Below, piece after piece: positions 6,688 to 12,897 of a stretch of 12,897 bases of DNA (its first letter is position 1; every line of letters begins with the position of its first letter). The DNA comes from Chloroflexota bacterium. GTDB taxonomy: Bacteria; Chloroflexota; UBA11872. Location: the NCBI GenBank assembly GCA_026707185.1, contig JAPOXI010000088.1:1-12897 (forward strand), written 5' to 3'. Made by a program: the position numbers and the translations under genes. A model generated the notes under the pieces. The model was not told the origin of the DNA and made no database searches. It saw only the letters and a list, made by a program, of their open reading frames with translations.

Positions 6688-7626
6688 CTAGGCCCCTTCG
6701 CCTTCGTAGTAGACCCAGCGGCGGCTGACGACGAACTGGATCAGCGTGAAGACCAGGATCACGCCCAGGAGCACCCAGCCGAGGGTGGCGGCGTATCCCA
6801 TGCGGAAATTCTCGAATGCGTGGCGGTACATCCAGAGGACGTAGAACAGCGTGGCGTGTTTGGGGCCGCCGTTGGTCGCGATATAGGCGGATGCGAAGAC
6901 CTGGAATGAGCCGATGATTCCGAGGACGAGGTTGAAGAAGATCACAGGGCTGATCATGGGAACCGTGACGTGCCAGAACCGCCGAAGCTTGCCGGCGCCG
7001 TCGATTGAGGCGGCTTCGACCAACGTTTCCGGTACGGCCTGCAGGCCGGCCAGGAAGATGACCATCGGGCCGCCGGCATGCCACAGGCTCATGATGATGA
7101 GGGCTGCCTTGGCCAGATTGGGGTCGGTGAGCCAGCCAAGTTTGGGGATGCCGAACCAGCCGAGAATCGCGTTGAAAATGCCGAACTCGGGGTTGTACAT
7201 GTACACGAACAGCACGACAAAGGCCACCGTGGGCGTGACCGTTGGCAGGTAAAGGGCGGTCCTGAACACATTTATTCCGCGCAGCTTTTGATTGAGCAGC
7301 AGCGCCATGATGAGCGCCAGCAGAAGCTGGATCGGTACGGCCAGCAGGGTGTAGAAGGCCGTGTTCCCCAGCGCCGTCAGGAATAGGTGATCCGACACCA
7401 TGCGTTCGAAGTTGCTGAAGCCGACGAATTCGGGTGGTCCCAACAGGTCGTACTTGGTGAAGCTGAGGAAGAGCGAGTAGATCATGGGGAAGGCCGTAAA
7501 AAGGGCAAACCCCGCGATCCACGGGCTAATGAACAGGTACCCGATCAGGTGGCGGCGCCAGCGGATGGACCGCAGGCCCGTTTTGGCTGGCGGGGTGGGT
7601 CGCAGTTGAGCCGTGTAGCTAGCCAC
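6688..7626 (-). CDS. ABC sugar transporter permease, MalF/UgpA type (first copy)
   Basis: A 312-residue inner-membrane permease. The first membrane segment is near 27-56 after a basic N-terminus (RWRRH, 22-26). Others are near 81-112, 121-144, 171-195, 225-250 and 280-300. The ATPase-docking loop is EAASIDGAG at 204-212, ending VP at 222-223. The protein ends with SRRWVYYEG, nearly the same end as the second MalF-type permease. A 17-bp stretch coding this end is identical in both genes (4003-4019 and 6704-6720). The start is GTG at 7626. There is no clear Shine-Dalgarno, and the strong hairpin at 7647-7687 lies just upstream, which may make the permeases less expressed than the binding protein. 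It is the first of two permease genes directly after the binding-protein gene, the usual order for this importer class. Confidence 0.93.
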   Translation of the reverse strand: MASYTAQLRPTPPAKTGLRSIRWRRHLIGYLFISPWIAGFALFTAFPMIYSLFLSFTKYDLLGPPEFVGFSNFERMVSDHLFLTALGNTAFYTLLAVPIQLLLALIMALLLNQKLRGINVFRTALYLPTVTPTVAFVVLFVYMYNPEFGIFNAILGWFGIPKLGWLTDPNLAKAALIIMSLWHAGGPMVIFLAGLQAVPETLVEAASIDGAGKLRRFWHVTVPMISPVIFFNLVLGIIGSFQVFASAYIATNGGPKHATLFYVLWMYRHAFENFRMGYAATLGWVLLGVILVFTLIQFVVSRRWVYYEGEGA

Positions 7627-7646
7627 GCGGAGAGGCCCACGTGTGA

Positions 7647-7687
7647 GTGAAGCCCCGGCGCCCGCCGGTGCGGGCGCCGGGCTTCAC
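7647..7687 (-). other. Strong hairpin between the binding-protein gene and the first permease gene
   Basis: In the 96-base gap 7627-7722, an 18-base arm beginning GTGAAGCCCC (7647-7664) pairs with a 17-base arm ending GGGCTTCAC (7671-7687). Only one bulged base is unpaired, around the loop CCGGTG. No T-run follows on the minus strand. It resembles the intercistronic stem-loops found after malE-type genes, which protect the upstream mRNA from 3' exonucleases and lower permease expression. A partial terminator is the alternative. Confidence 0.7.
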
Positions 7688-7722
7688 AGCCAAGCTCAGT
7701 CCTGCCGGCTGCACGATCGGCG

Positions 7723-9222
7723 CTAGATCGGCTCGTTGAGCAGTTCGTCGATTCCCGGCGTGATCCTGTCCATGGCCTCCTGGACCGTCTCCTCGCCAAG
7801 AATCACGCCGTCCACGGCCGGTAGCACGAAGTCGGTGTTGATCTCTCCGTAGCGGACGGGGTGGAAGAACACCCGGTCATAGCGCTCGACGGCCGCGCGG
7901 TGGACCGCCGGGTCTTCCCACGGCGCCAGCGAATTGAGCCAGACGGCCAGATCCTCGTGCGACTTCCGCGTTGGCGCCGTAAATCCGACCTTGTACATCT
8001 CGACCACGCCTTCGGTCGTCATGTATTTCAGCAGGTCCCAGGCCTCCTCGGGGTTGTCGCTGGCCCCGTGGATGCCGTAGGCGTTGGTGGCGTCGCGGTT
8101 GGTGTTGGTGCCGTTGGGCATCTTGTACGGCGGCACGATACCCGCGTTGATGTCATCCGGAACCTTGGTGGTGGTCCACTTGGCGCCCCAGTAGGTCCGT
8201 AGATTGCCGCTGAGGAACATGCCCTCGGCGCCGCCCGGGAACGCCCGCGAGAAGTCGCGCGAGGGGACCAGCTCATCGGTGATCAAACGGGTGATGTACT
8301 CGAAAGCTTCCACCGAGCCCTGCTCGTTCAGGTGCGTGGCGGTGGCGTCCTCGTTCCAGACGCTGCCATCGAAGCCCCACACCCAGAGGTAGTAGATCTT
8401 GAGAGCTGCCGGAATCTCCCGGCCGCCCCACGTCTGGCTTTCGCCCTCGCCGGCGACGCCTCGTTCCAGGATGTCGGTGTGAACGTCGATCGTCCACTTG
8501 CCTTCCTTGTCCATTTCCCACAAATCGCCGATGCCGAGCTCCGCAAGCGCGTCCCGGTTGTAAATCAGCAGGATCGGCGCGTGCTGCATGGGAATGGCGT
8601 AGAAGTGTCCATCCAGGTACTGATGCTGGAGCATCAAGCCCTCGTAGAAATCGCCGAGCGGAAACTCGGAGTCGTTATTCCAGAAGGCGTCCAGCGGTTG
8701 CACGGCTTCGCGGGCCGCAAGCACCGAGTTCGTCTCCGGGTGAACGTAGACGATGTCCATAGTCTCCCCGCCGGCCAGGGCGGTGAGGTACTTGGTGACC
8801 GCGTCGGGGTGCGGCACGCCGTTGGCCTTCAGCGTGACGTGGGGATTTTGGGCCGTATAGGCAGATGAAATATTGTCCCAGGCCGGCTTGGTGTACTCGA
8901 TCTGGTTGTACCAGGCAACCAACGTGACCGGCGGCCGCTGCGGAGCGACCTCAACAGTCACGATCTTCTGCACTTCGACCGGCACTTCCTTCTGGACTTC
9001 GACCGCCACTTGCTGCGTAACAATCTTTTCAACTACTTTTGTCACCGGAACCTGCTGAGTTACGACTTTCTCGACGATCTGAGTAACAACGCGGTCAACC
9101 GGAACCTCAACGATCTGCGTTTCGCCACAGGCCGCCAGCGCAATGGCGGCTCCCGTGCCGAGCGCCCCGGCCCCCGCCAGTTTCAGAAGCGAGCGCCTGC
9201 TTACGTGTCTCTGTCGGTCCAT
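7723..9222 (-). CDS. ABC sugar-type substrate-binding lipoprotein (family 1, MalE/UgpB-like)
   Basis: A 499-residue secreted lipoprotein that captures a solute for the permeases encoded downstream. The N-terminus has the twin-arginine motif SRRSLLK (8-14), a Gly/Ala hydrophobic stretch and lipobox LAAC with Cys32, so export by Tat and lipid anchoring are expected. A Val/Gln/Glu/Lys-rich linker spans 37-92. The remainder reads as a family 1 binding protein: an early YTAQNPHVTLK, MDIVYVHPE, HFYAIPMQHAPILLIYNRDAL, a hinge-region EAWDLLKYMTT and a C-terminal helix ending DELLNEPI. Many aromatic residues (WVWGFDGSVW, TYWGAKW) fit carbohydrate binding, but the ligand is unknown. ATG 9222 was chosen over the longer start at 9297. 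It has GGGAGGAAG two bases upstream, and the Tat motif then sits at the usual distance. It is the first gene of the probable eight-gene operon. Confidence 0.95.
   Translation of the reverse strand: MDRQRHVSRRSLLKLAGAGALGTGAAIALAACGETQIVEVPVDRVVTQIVEKVVTQQVPVTKVVEKIVTQQVAVEVQKEVPVEVQKIVTVEVAPQRPPVTLVAWYNQIEYTKPAWDNISSAYTAQNPHVTLKANGVPHPDAVTKYLTALAGGETMDIVYVHPETNSVLAAREAVQPLDAFWNNDSEFPLGDFYEGLMLQHQYLDGHFYAIPMQHAPILLIYNRDALAELGIGDLWEMDKEGKWTIDVHTDILERGVAGEGESQTWGGREIPAALKIYYLWVWGFDGSVWNEDATATHLNEQGSVEAFEYITRLITDELVPSRDFSRAFPGGAEGMFLSGNLRTYWGAKWTTTKVPDDINAGIVPPYKMPNGTNTNRDATNAYGIHGASDNPEEAWDLLKYMTTEGVVEMYKVGFTAPTRKSHEDLAVWLNSLAPWEDPAVHRAAVERYDRVFFHPVRYGEINTDFVLPAVDGVILGEETVQEAMDRITPGIDELLNEPI
8947..9114 (-). 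repeat. Val/Gln/Glu/Lys-rich coding repeat (lipoprotein linker)
   Basis: In-frame degenerate repeat encoding residues 37-92 of the binding protein, with units such as RVVTQIVE, KVVTQQVPVT, KVVEKIVTQQV and VPVEVQK. It is shorter than the 82-residue linker of the protein at 1-529 but starts with the same CGETQ and VPVDRVV words. Confidence 0.85.
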
Positions 9223-9224
9223 GG

Positions 9225-9233
9225 CTTCCTCCC
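9225..9233 (-). promoter_or_regulatory. Shine-Dalgarno site of the substrate-binding lipoprotein gene
   Basis: GGGAGGAAG on the minus strand, two bases before ATG 9222 when counted from its end (seven from the GGAG core's usual position). It is the strongest ribosome site in the operon and argues against the in-frame upstream start at 9297. Confidence 0.7.
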
Positions 9234-9255
9234 TGCGCAACCGAGCCGCACGAAA

Positions 9256-9300
9256 CCGATGATTCTGGGACGAAATATCCCTACACGAATCCTTCATCGG
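9256..9300 (-). other. Stem-loop at the predicted 5' end of the transporter mRNA
   Basis: On the minus strand CCGAT (9300-9296), bulge GAAG, GATTC (9291-9287), GTGTA, GGGA (9281-9278), a 7-base loop, TCCC (9270-9267), A, GAATC (9265-9261) and ATCGG (9260-9256). That gives ten outer and four inner base pairs. The predicted start of transcription is close to 9300, so the mRNA would begin with this hairpin, 33 bases before the ATG and clear of the ribosome site. A 5'-end stabilising stem or a regulatory leader is possible. It matches no riboswitch class I know. Confidence 0.5.
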
Positions 9301-9306
9301 GACTGT

Positions 9307-9336
9307 TATCTATCACTCGGCAATACTCGGTGTCAA
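9307..9336 (-). promoter_or_regulatory. Predicted promoter of the transporter operon with a direct repeat in its spacer
   Basis: On the minus strand a perfect -35 box TTGACA (9336-9331) is followed after 18 bases by TAGATA (9312-9307), a weak -10 box. The spacer contains CCGAGT twice, ten bases apart (9330-9325 and 9320-9315), one helical turn, as expected for an activator or repressor half-site pair. The rest of the divergent gap 9337-9445 holds only a poor candidate for the plus-strand operon, TTGGAC at 9339-9344 and TACATA at 9360-9365, with a short 15-base spacer. Confidence 0.45.
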
Positions 9337-9432
9337 ACTTGGACCTCCGACCGGATGAATACATACGGAATCGCGCCGCGTGGGCGGCCCACTCTAGGAT
9401 TGAGACGTGAGCCTGGAGTCGGCCGAGACCAT

Positions 9433-9438
9433 GAAGGA
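9433..9438 (+). promoter_or_regulatory. Shine-Dalgarno site deciding the start of the DUF4345-like gene
   Basis: GAAGGA with a seven-base spacer to ATG 9446. The in-frame alternatives GTG 9407 and ATG 9431 have poorer sites and would put polar residues before the first membrane helix. Confidence 0.55.
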
Positions 9439-9445
9439 CCTGCCA

Positions 9446-9817
9446 ATGCTCCTGCGTCTGTTGCGATTTCTCGTTCTGGCCGCCACGGTTGCGTCCGGCC
9501 TGGTGCTGGTCGTGAAGCCGGAGAGCGTCAGCGGATTTACCGGGCTGGCTCCGGATGCGGCGCGCGGTATCACCGAGATCCGAGCGGCGATGGGCGGAGT
9601 GTTTGTTGCGCTGGGCGTGGCGCCGCTCGTTCTTCGAAGGCCCGCAGAACGCGTGCTTGGTCTTGTCTACTTGGCCATCGCGGCCGTGCGAGCGCCGTTC
9701 ATGTTTGCCGACGGCTCCGCGGAAGAGCAGTCCAACTGGATCAGGCTGGCGTTTGAAGTCGGCGCCGCCGGGATCCTGCTGGCCGGGCGTTGGCGTGACC
9801 AGGTTGACGAGGGCTGA
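9446..9817 (+). CDS. Small four-helix membrane protein, DUF4345-like
   Basis: A 123-residue integral membrane protein with hydrophobic segments near 5-23, 47-63, 69-85 and 99-114. The segment EIRAAMGGVFVALG (44-57) resembles the 'ElRa-yGG---alG' pattern of DUF4345 proteins, and the length is typical. Their biochemical role is unknown. The start at ATG 9446 follows GAAGGA; a longer form from GTG 9407 would have 136 residues. It is the first plus-strand gene, diverging from the transporter operon. A DUF1295 gene follows 57 bases later, so it probably belongs to the lipid-modification operon. It may be an accessory membrane component, but this is inferred from position only. Confidence 0.75.
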   Translation: MLLRLLRFLVLAATVASGLVLVVKPESVSGFTGLAPDAARGITEIRAAMGGVFVALGVAPLVLRRPAERVLGLVYLAIAAVRAPFMFADGSAEEQSNWIRLAFEVGAAGILLAGRWRDQVDEG

Positions 9818-9821
9818 GTCG

Positions 9822-9878
9822 ATGACCCCCGATGATCGCGCCGGTGTTCGCTGGCGGTGTGCCGATCTCAAGCGATGA
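9822..9878 (+). CDS. Possible 18-residue leader ORF ending in an ATGA overlap
   Basis: ATG 9822 opens an 18-codon frame (MTPDDRAGVRWRCADLKR) preceded by GAGGG within the end of the DUF4345-like gene. It closes with TGA at 9876-9878, overlapping the ATG of the DUF1295 gene at 9875. The DUF1295 gene has little ribosome site of its own, so translation of this short frame could deliver ribosomes to it by coupling. It may equally be chance; the peptide resembles nothing known to me. Confidence 0.25.
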   Translation: MTPDDRAGVRWRCADLKR

Positions 9879-10666
9879 GCGACATCTGGCTGCTGGGAGT
9901 GGCAGCAGCGGCCATTGTGGTGAGCATGACCCTGGTATGGCTGCTCAGCCTGGCGCTGCGCAATGCGGGAATTGTTGACGTGTTTTGGGGGCTGGGATTC
10001 ATCGTCCTGGCCGGTTTCGGGGTCTGGCTGGGTTCGGGCGACCCCGGGCGGAGTGCGCTGACGCTGGCGCTGGTCGCTGTCTGGGGCGTGCGACTGGCTG
10101 GACACATCGGCTGGCGCAATCGGGGCAAGCCGGAAGACTTTCGATACCAGGAGTTCCGGCGGAATGCCGGTTCCGCGTTTTGGTGGCGCAGCTACTTCAC
10201 CGTGTTCATGCTGCAAGGCGGCGTGATGTGGGTCGTGGCACTGCCGCTGATGGCGGCGTTCAGCTCGCCGCAACCGCCCGCGGTAGGCGCGTGGGACGTG
10301 CTTGCTCTGGTGCTCTGGGTCGCGGGCTTCGCCTTTGAAGCCGGGGGCGATTTGCAGCTGGCGCGTTTCAAATCCAACCCGGCCAACCGCGGCCGCGTCC
10401 TTTCCAGCGGGTTCTGGAGCCTGACGCGCCACCCCAACTATTTTGGCGACGCGGTGATCTGGTGGGGCTTTGGCTGTCTGGGACTGGCCGTGGGGGCTTG
10501 GTGGGCGCTGGTTAGCCCCATCGTCATGACATTCCTGCTCTGGCGCGTTTCGGGCGTGGCGATGCTGGAGCGCACGATGGTTGACACGAAGCCCGGCTAC
10601 CGCGAGTACGTGGAATTGACGCCGGCGTTCCTGCCGCGCATCCCGGGGCTGCGCCGTCGTGGCTGA
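9875..10666 (+). CDS. DUF1295 membrane protein (steroid 5-alpha-reductase/isoprenylcysteine methyltransferase-like)
   Basis: A 263-residue integral membrane protein with hydrophobic segments near 4-27, 33-53, 60-78, 108-130, 138-156, 194-213 and 210-228. The C-terminal half carries the family signature GFWSLTRHPNYFGD (179-192), including Arg185-His186-Pro187-Asn188-Tyr189. It is preceded by QLARFKSNPANRG (161-173), and the end is PGYREYVELTPAFLPRIPG (240-258). This region binds NADPH or SAM in related enzymes. DUF1295 members are linked to fatty-acid or sterol reduction, but few are characterised. ATG 9875 is preferred over an in-frame GTG at 9857 because the first helix begins directly after it. 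The next gene overlaps its last eight bases, and the neighbours are a lipid-type methyltransferase and a flavoprotein. A role in reducing or otherwise modifying an unsaturated lipid chain is inferred. Confidence 0.9.
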   Translation: MSDIWLLGVAAAAIVVSMTLVWLLSLALRNAGIVDVFWGLGFIVLAGFGVWLGSGDPGRSALTLALVAVWGVRLAGHIGWRNRGKPEDFRYQEFRRNAGSAFWWRSYFTVFMLQGGVMWVVALPLMAAFSSPQPPAVGAWDVLALVLWVAGFAFEAGGDLQLARFKSNPANRGRVLSSGFWSLTRHPNYFGDAVIWWGFGCLGLAVGAWWALVSPIVMTFLLWRVSGVAMLERTMVDTKPGYREYVELTPAFLPRIPGLRRRG

Positions 10667-11684
10667 CGACCAAGCCTGGTTCGAACGGCTGGCGGCCGGC
10701 GGGATGGTGCCCGACGCTCTGCTACGTCTGGGCGTACGAATCGCCCTGCGCCGCCGGCTGCGAGGGCTCGAACGGGCTGACTCGCCGGAACGGCCGCCAG
10801 GACTACGCTACGGTCCCGTCGCGGTTGAGACTGAGGCCGCCAACCGACAGCACTACGAGGTGCCGACGGCGTTCTTTCGCCTGGTCCTCGGTCCGAGGCT
10901 TAAGTACAGCAGCGGGTACTGGCCAAATGGCAATTCGACGCTGGCGCAAGCCGAGGACGCGATGCTGGAGCTGACGGCGCGTCGCGCGCAGCTGGCCGAC
11001 GGGCAACGGGTGCTGGACCTGGGTAGCGGCTGGGGCTCGTTTTCGCTGTGGGCGGCCGAACGCTATCCGTCGGCGAGCTTCACGGCAATGAGCAACTCGC
11101 GCACGCAGCGCGACTTCATATCGGCGCGGGCCGCCGAGCTTGGCCTGTTCAATGTGCAGGTCGCTGCCGGAAACGCGGCGGCCCTGGAGCTGCCGGGTCG
11201 GTTCGACCGAGTCGTCAGCGTTGAGATGCTTGAGCACGTGCGCAACCACGGTCCCTTGCTGACGCAACTGGCCGACGCGCTGGCGCCGGGCGGACGAATC
11301 TTTGTGCATGTCTTCAGCCACCGGCAACACGCCTACACCTTCGAGCCGGAGGACGGTTGGATGGCGCGCTGGTTTTTCAGCGGCGGCGCCATGCCCAGCC
11401 TGGGCTTGTTCGATGACTGCACGCCGGCCGTGCGGACCGTCGATCGCCAGGTGGTCAACGGGCGCCACTATGCGCGGACGTTGCGGTGCTGGCTGGGAAA
11501 CCTCGACCGGCATCGTGAGGCCGTTCGTGACGTACTCCGCGGGGTTTACGGCGACAGCCTGGCCGACCTCTGGATCGCTCGGTGGCGGCTGTTCTTTATC
11601 GCCTGCGAGGAGCTCTTTGCCTATCGGGACGGCCGTGAATGGGTGGTCGCGCATCACTTGTTGGCGCCGGTCGGGCGGACCTAG
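10659..11684 (+). CDS. SAM-dependent methyltransferase, cyclopropane-fatty-acid-synthase / coclaurine-N-methyltransferase-like
   Basis: A 341-residue cytoplasmic or membrane-associated methyltransferase. QHYEVPTAFFRLVLGPRLKY (64-83) is the family hallmark for the lipid or amine substrate side. VLDLGSGWGS (118-127) is the SAM-binding motif I, and VSVEMLEHV follows further on (motif III region). Wording such as 'VLGPRLKYSSGYW' is closer to coclaurine-N-methyltransferase-like bacterial proteins than to classical E. coli Cfa, and the length is about 40 residues shorter than Cfa. The likely reaction is transfer of a methyl or methylene group to an unsaturated fatty-acyl chain; N-methylation cannot be excluded. 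It starts at GTG 10659, overlapping the DUF1295 stop by eight bases, which implies coupled expression. The flavoprotein gene begins 14 bases after its TAG. Confidence 0.9.
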   Translation: MADDQAWFERLAAGGMVPDALLRLGVRIALRRRLRGLERADSPERPPGLRYGPVAVETEAANRQHYEVPTAFFRLVLGPRLKYSSGYWPNGNSTLAQAEDAMLELTARRAQLADGQRVLDLGSGWGSFSLWAAERYPSASFTAMSNSRTQRDFISARAAELGLFNVQVAAGNAAALELPGRFDRVVSVEMLEHVRNHGPLLTQLADALAPGGRIFVHVFSHRQHAYTFEPEDGWMARWFFSGGAMPSLGLFDDCTPAVRTVDRQVVNGRHYARTLRCWLGNLDRHREAVRDVLRGVYGDSLADLWIARWRLFFIACEELFAYRDGREWVVAHHLLAPVGRT

Positions 11685-11698
11685 AAGGGCTGGCCGCA

Positions 11699-12897
11699 AT
11701 GCATATCGCCGTCATCGGTGCAGGAGTGTCGGGATTGGTTGCGGCCCGCGAGTTGGCGCCGCGCCATCAGGTCACGATCTTCGAAGCCGGCAGCTCGCCC
11801 GGCGGCCACGCGCATACCGTGGACGTGGCGTGCGGTTCACGGACCTACGCCGTGGACACCGGTTTTGTAGTCTTCAATCACCGCACCTACCCGGAGTTGC
11901 GGCGCATTTTGGCCGAACTACGCGTTCCGACGCAGCCCTCGGACATGAGCTTCTCGGTTCGCTGCGACCGGAGCGGGGTCGAGTACAGCGGCGCGTCGCT
12001 GAATGCCGTGTTTGCGCAGCGCCGCAACCTGGTGCGTCCGGCGTTTCTGCGTTTGCTGCTCGATTACCTGCGCTTCAACCGCCTGGCGACCGGGCTGCTT
12101 GGTCCAGGCGAGCGGCGCACCCTGGGCGAATACCTGAACGACGCGGGCTTCTCGCGCGTGTTCAGGGACCTCTACCTGGTGCCGATGGGCTCGGCGGTCT
12201 GGTCGGCCGATCCGTCCAGATTCAGTCGAATCCCGGTTCGCACCTTTGCTCGGTTCTTCTACAACCACGGGTTGCTGGGCATTTGGGGGAAGCCGCACTG
12301 GCTCTCGATCGTGGGCGGCGCACGACGGTACGTGGAAGCGCTGATTCGTCCGTTTCGCGACCGCATTCATGTGCGCGCACCCGTGGTCGGCGTTCGGCGG
12401 TCCGGCGATCACGTAACGGTTGCGGTTGCGGGGGCGGGCGAAGCGCGGTTCGACCATGTCGTCTTCGCGACGCACAGCGACCAGGCACTGGGTGCGCTAC
12501 GGGACCCCAGTCCGCAGGAACGCGACGTGCTGGGCGCCATCGAGTACCAGGCCAACGACGTTGCGCTGCACACCGACACCGACGTCCTGCCACATCGCCG
12601 ACGCGCCTGGGCTTCGTGGAACTACCGCATTCCGCGGGACCACGCGGCCGGCGTGCCCGCCACGTACATCATGAATCGACTGCAGCGCCTGGACGCGCCC
12701 CAGACCTACTGCGTCACGTTGAATCAGACTGATTGGATCGACGGGGAGTCCGTCATCAAGCGTCTGAGGTATCACCATCCCATCTTCAACCAGGCCGCCA
12801 TCGACGCGCAGGATCGCTGGGGCGAGATCAACGGCGCGCGCCGCACCTGGTATGCGGGCGCTTACTGGCGCTACGGCTTCCACGAGGACGGGGTGAT
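11699..12897 (+). CDS. NAD/FAD-binding amine-oxidase-like flavoprotein (runs off right edge)
   Basis: The visible 399 residues form an FAD-dependent oxidoreductase of the flavin amine oxidase/phytoene desaturase superfamily. The FAD-binding Rossmann motif GAGVSG is at 7-12, with Glu29 at the end of the second strand and SPGGHAHT (33-40) for the pyrophosphate region. A characteristic late motif, WYAGAYWRYGFHEDGV, occupies 384-399. Proteins of this group are usually about 410-450 residues, so only a short C-terminal tail is probably missing. The start is ATG 11699, with AGAAGGG (11683-11689) nine bases upstream. This group often lies beside cyclopropane-synthase-like methyltransferases and DUF1295 or DUF1365 genes, as here. 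It is inferred to oxidise or desaturate a lipid chain in the same pathway. Its exact reaction is not determined by the sequence. Confidence 0.92.
   Translation, partial: MHIAVIGAGVSGLVAARELAPRHQVTIFEAGSSPGGHAHTVDVACGSRTYAVDTGFVVFNHRTYPELRRILAELRVPTQPSDMSFSVRCDRSGVEYSGASLNAVFAQRRNLVRPAFLRLLLDYLRFNRLATGLLGPGERRTLGEYLNDAGFSRVFRDLYLVPMGSAVWSADPSRFSRIPVRTFARFFYNHGLLGIWGKPHWLSIVGGARRYVEALIRPFRDRIHVRAPVVGVRRSGDHVTVAVAGAGEARFDHVVFATHSDQALGALRDPSPQERDVLGAIEYQANDVALHTDTDVLPHRRRAWASWNYRIPRDHAAGVPATYIMNRLQRLDAPQTYCVTLNQTDWIDGESVIKRLRYHHPIFNQAAIDAQDRWGEINGARRTWYAGAYWRYGFHEDGV

Noticed and set aside
6554..7522. Minus-strand open frame of 322 codons
   Set aside because: It overlaps the MalF-type permease in a different frame on the same strand. 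Its composition is His/Arg/Pro-rich, without membrane segments.
7647..7687. Intrinsic terminator after the binding-protein gene
   Set aside because: The stem is strong but no T-run follows on the transcribed strand, and the downstream permeases need the same transcript. An intercistronic stabilising hairpin fits better.
9223..9297. N-terminal extension of the substrate-binding lipoprotein
   Set aside because: It would place 25 residues before the Tat signal and start within the stem-loop. ATG 9222 has a much better ribosome site.
9339..9365. Promoter for the plus-strand operon (TTGGAC / TACATA)
   Set aside because: The boxes are weak and the 15-base spacer is short; not enough to call.
9281..10432. 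Minus-strand open frame of 383 codons
   Set aside because: It is antisense to the DUF4345-like and DUF1295 genes and full of Gln/His/Arg/Pro. The plus strand has recognisable membrane helices and the DUF1295 signature.
10803..11699. Minus-strand open frame of 298 codons
   Set aside because: It is antisense to the methyltransferase gene with no motif; a by-product of GC-rich codon usage.
11302..12732. Long plus-strand open frame of 476 codons
   Set aside because: It runs in another frame across the ends of the methyltransferase and flavoprotein genes, is Arg/Pro/Ser/Ala-rich and shows no family motif. The true frames carry QHYEVP, DLGSGWG and GAGVSG motifs.

Overview
The window is GC-rich, compactly coded bacterial DNA, most likely from a member of the Chloroflexota. 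The main clue is two lipoprotein substrate-binding proteins whose Tat-like signal and LAAC lipobox are followed by a long linker built from short Val/Glu/Lys/Gln units. Such linkers are very common in secreted lipoproteins of Chloroflexota. This is inferred from protein style; no marker gene is present.

Positions 1-9222 are read entirely from the minus strand. From right to left, one probable operon starts at a predicted promoter near 9307-9336. It encodes a sugar-type ABC substrate-binding lipoprotein (7723-9222), a MalF/UgpA-type permease (6688-7626), a MalG/UgpE-type permease (5751-6683), an unrecognised 201-residue protein (5059-5664) and a second MalF-type permease (3984-4937). Then come an alpha/alpha-toroid protein with a QW-like repeat (2893-3915), a canonical zinc-dependent sugar/polyol dehydrogenase (1766-2896) and a second medium-chain dehydrogenase that has lost the zinc ligands (719-1750). 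The set looks like uptake and oxidation of a sugar, polyol or related solute. The transporter has no ATPase in the window, so it probably borrows a shared ATP-binding subunit. At the left edge a second substrate-binding lipoprotein (1-529, truncated by the window) has its own predicted promoter and a perfect 17-bp inverted repeat in its leader.

Positions 9446-12897 are read from the plus strand, divergently from the transporter operon. A tight, partly overlapping operon encodes a small DUF4345-like membrane protein, a DUF1295 membrane protein (steroid 5-alpha-reductase-like), a cyclopropane-synthase/coclaurine-N-methyltransferase-like SAM methyltransferase and an FAD-binding amine-oxidase-like flavoprotein that runs off the right edge. 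Together they suggest membrane fatty-acid modification (methylation, then redox chemistry on the chain).

Regulatory structure is mainly in the transporter operon. There is a predicted promoter with a 10-bp-spaced direct repeat in its spacer, a 45-nt stem-loop at the very start of the predicted mRNA, and a strong hairpin between the binding-protein gene and the first permease gene. A further hairpin lies before the 201-residue gene. No tRNA, rRNA, CRISPR array, insertion sequence or integrase was seen, and there is no gene-free stretch longer than 300 bases.
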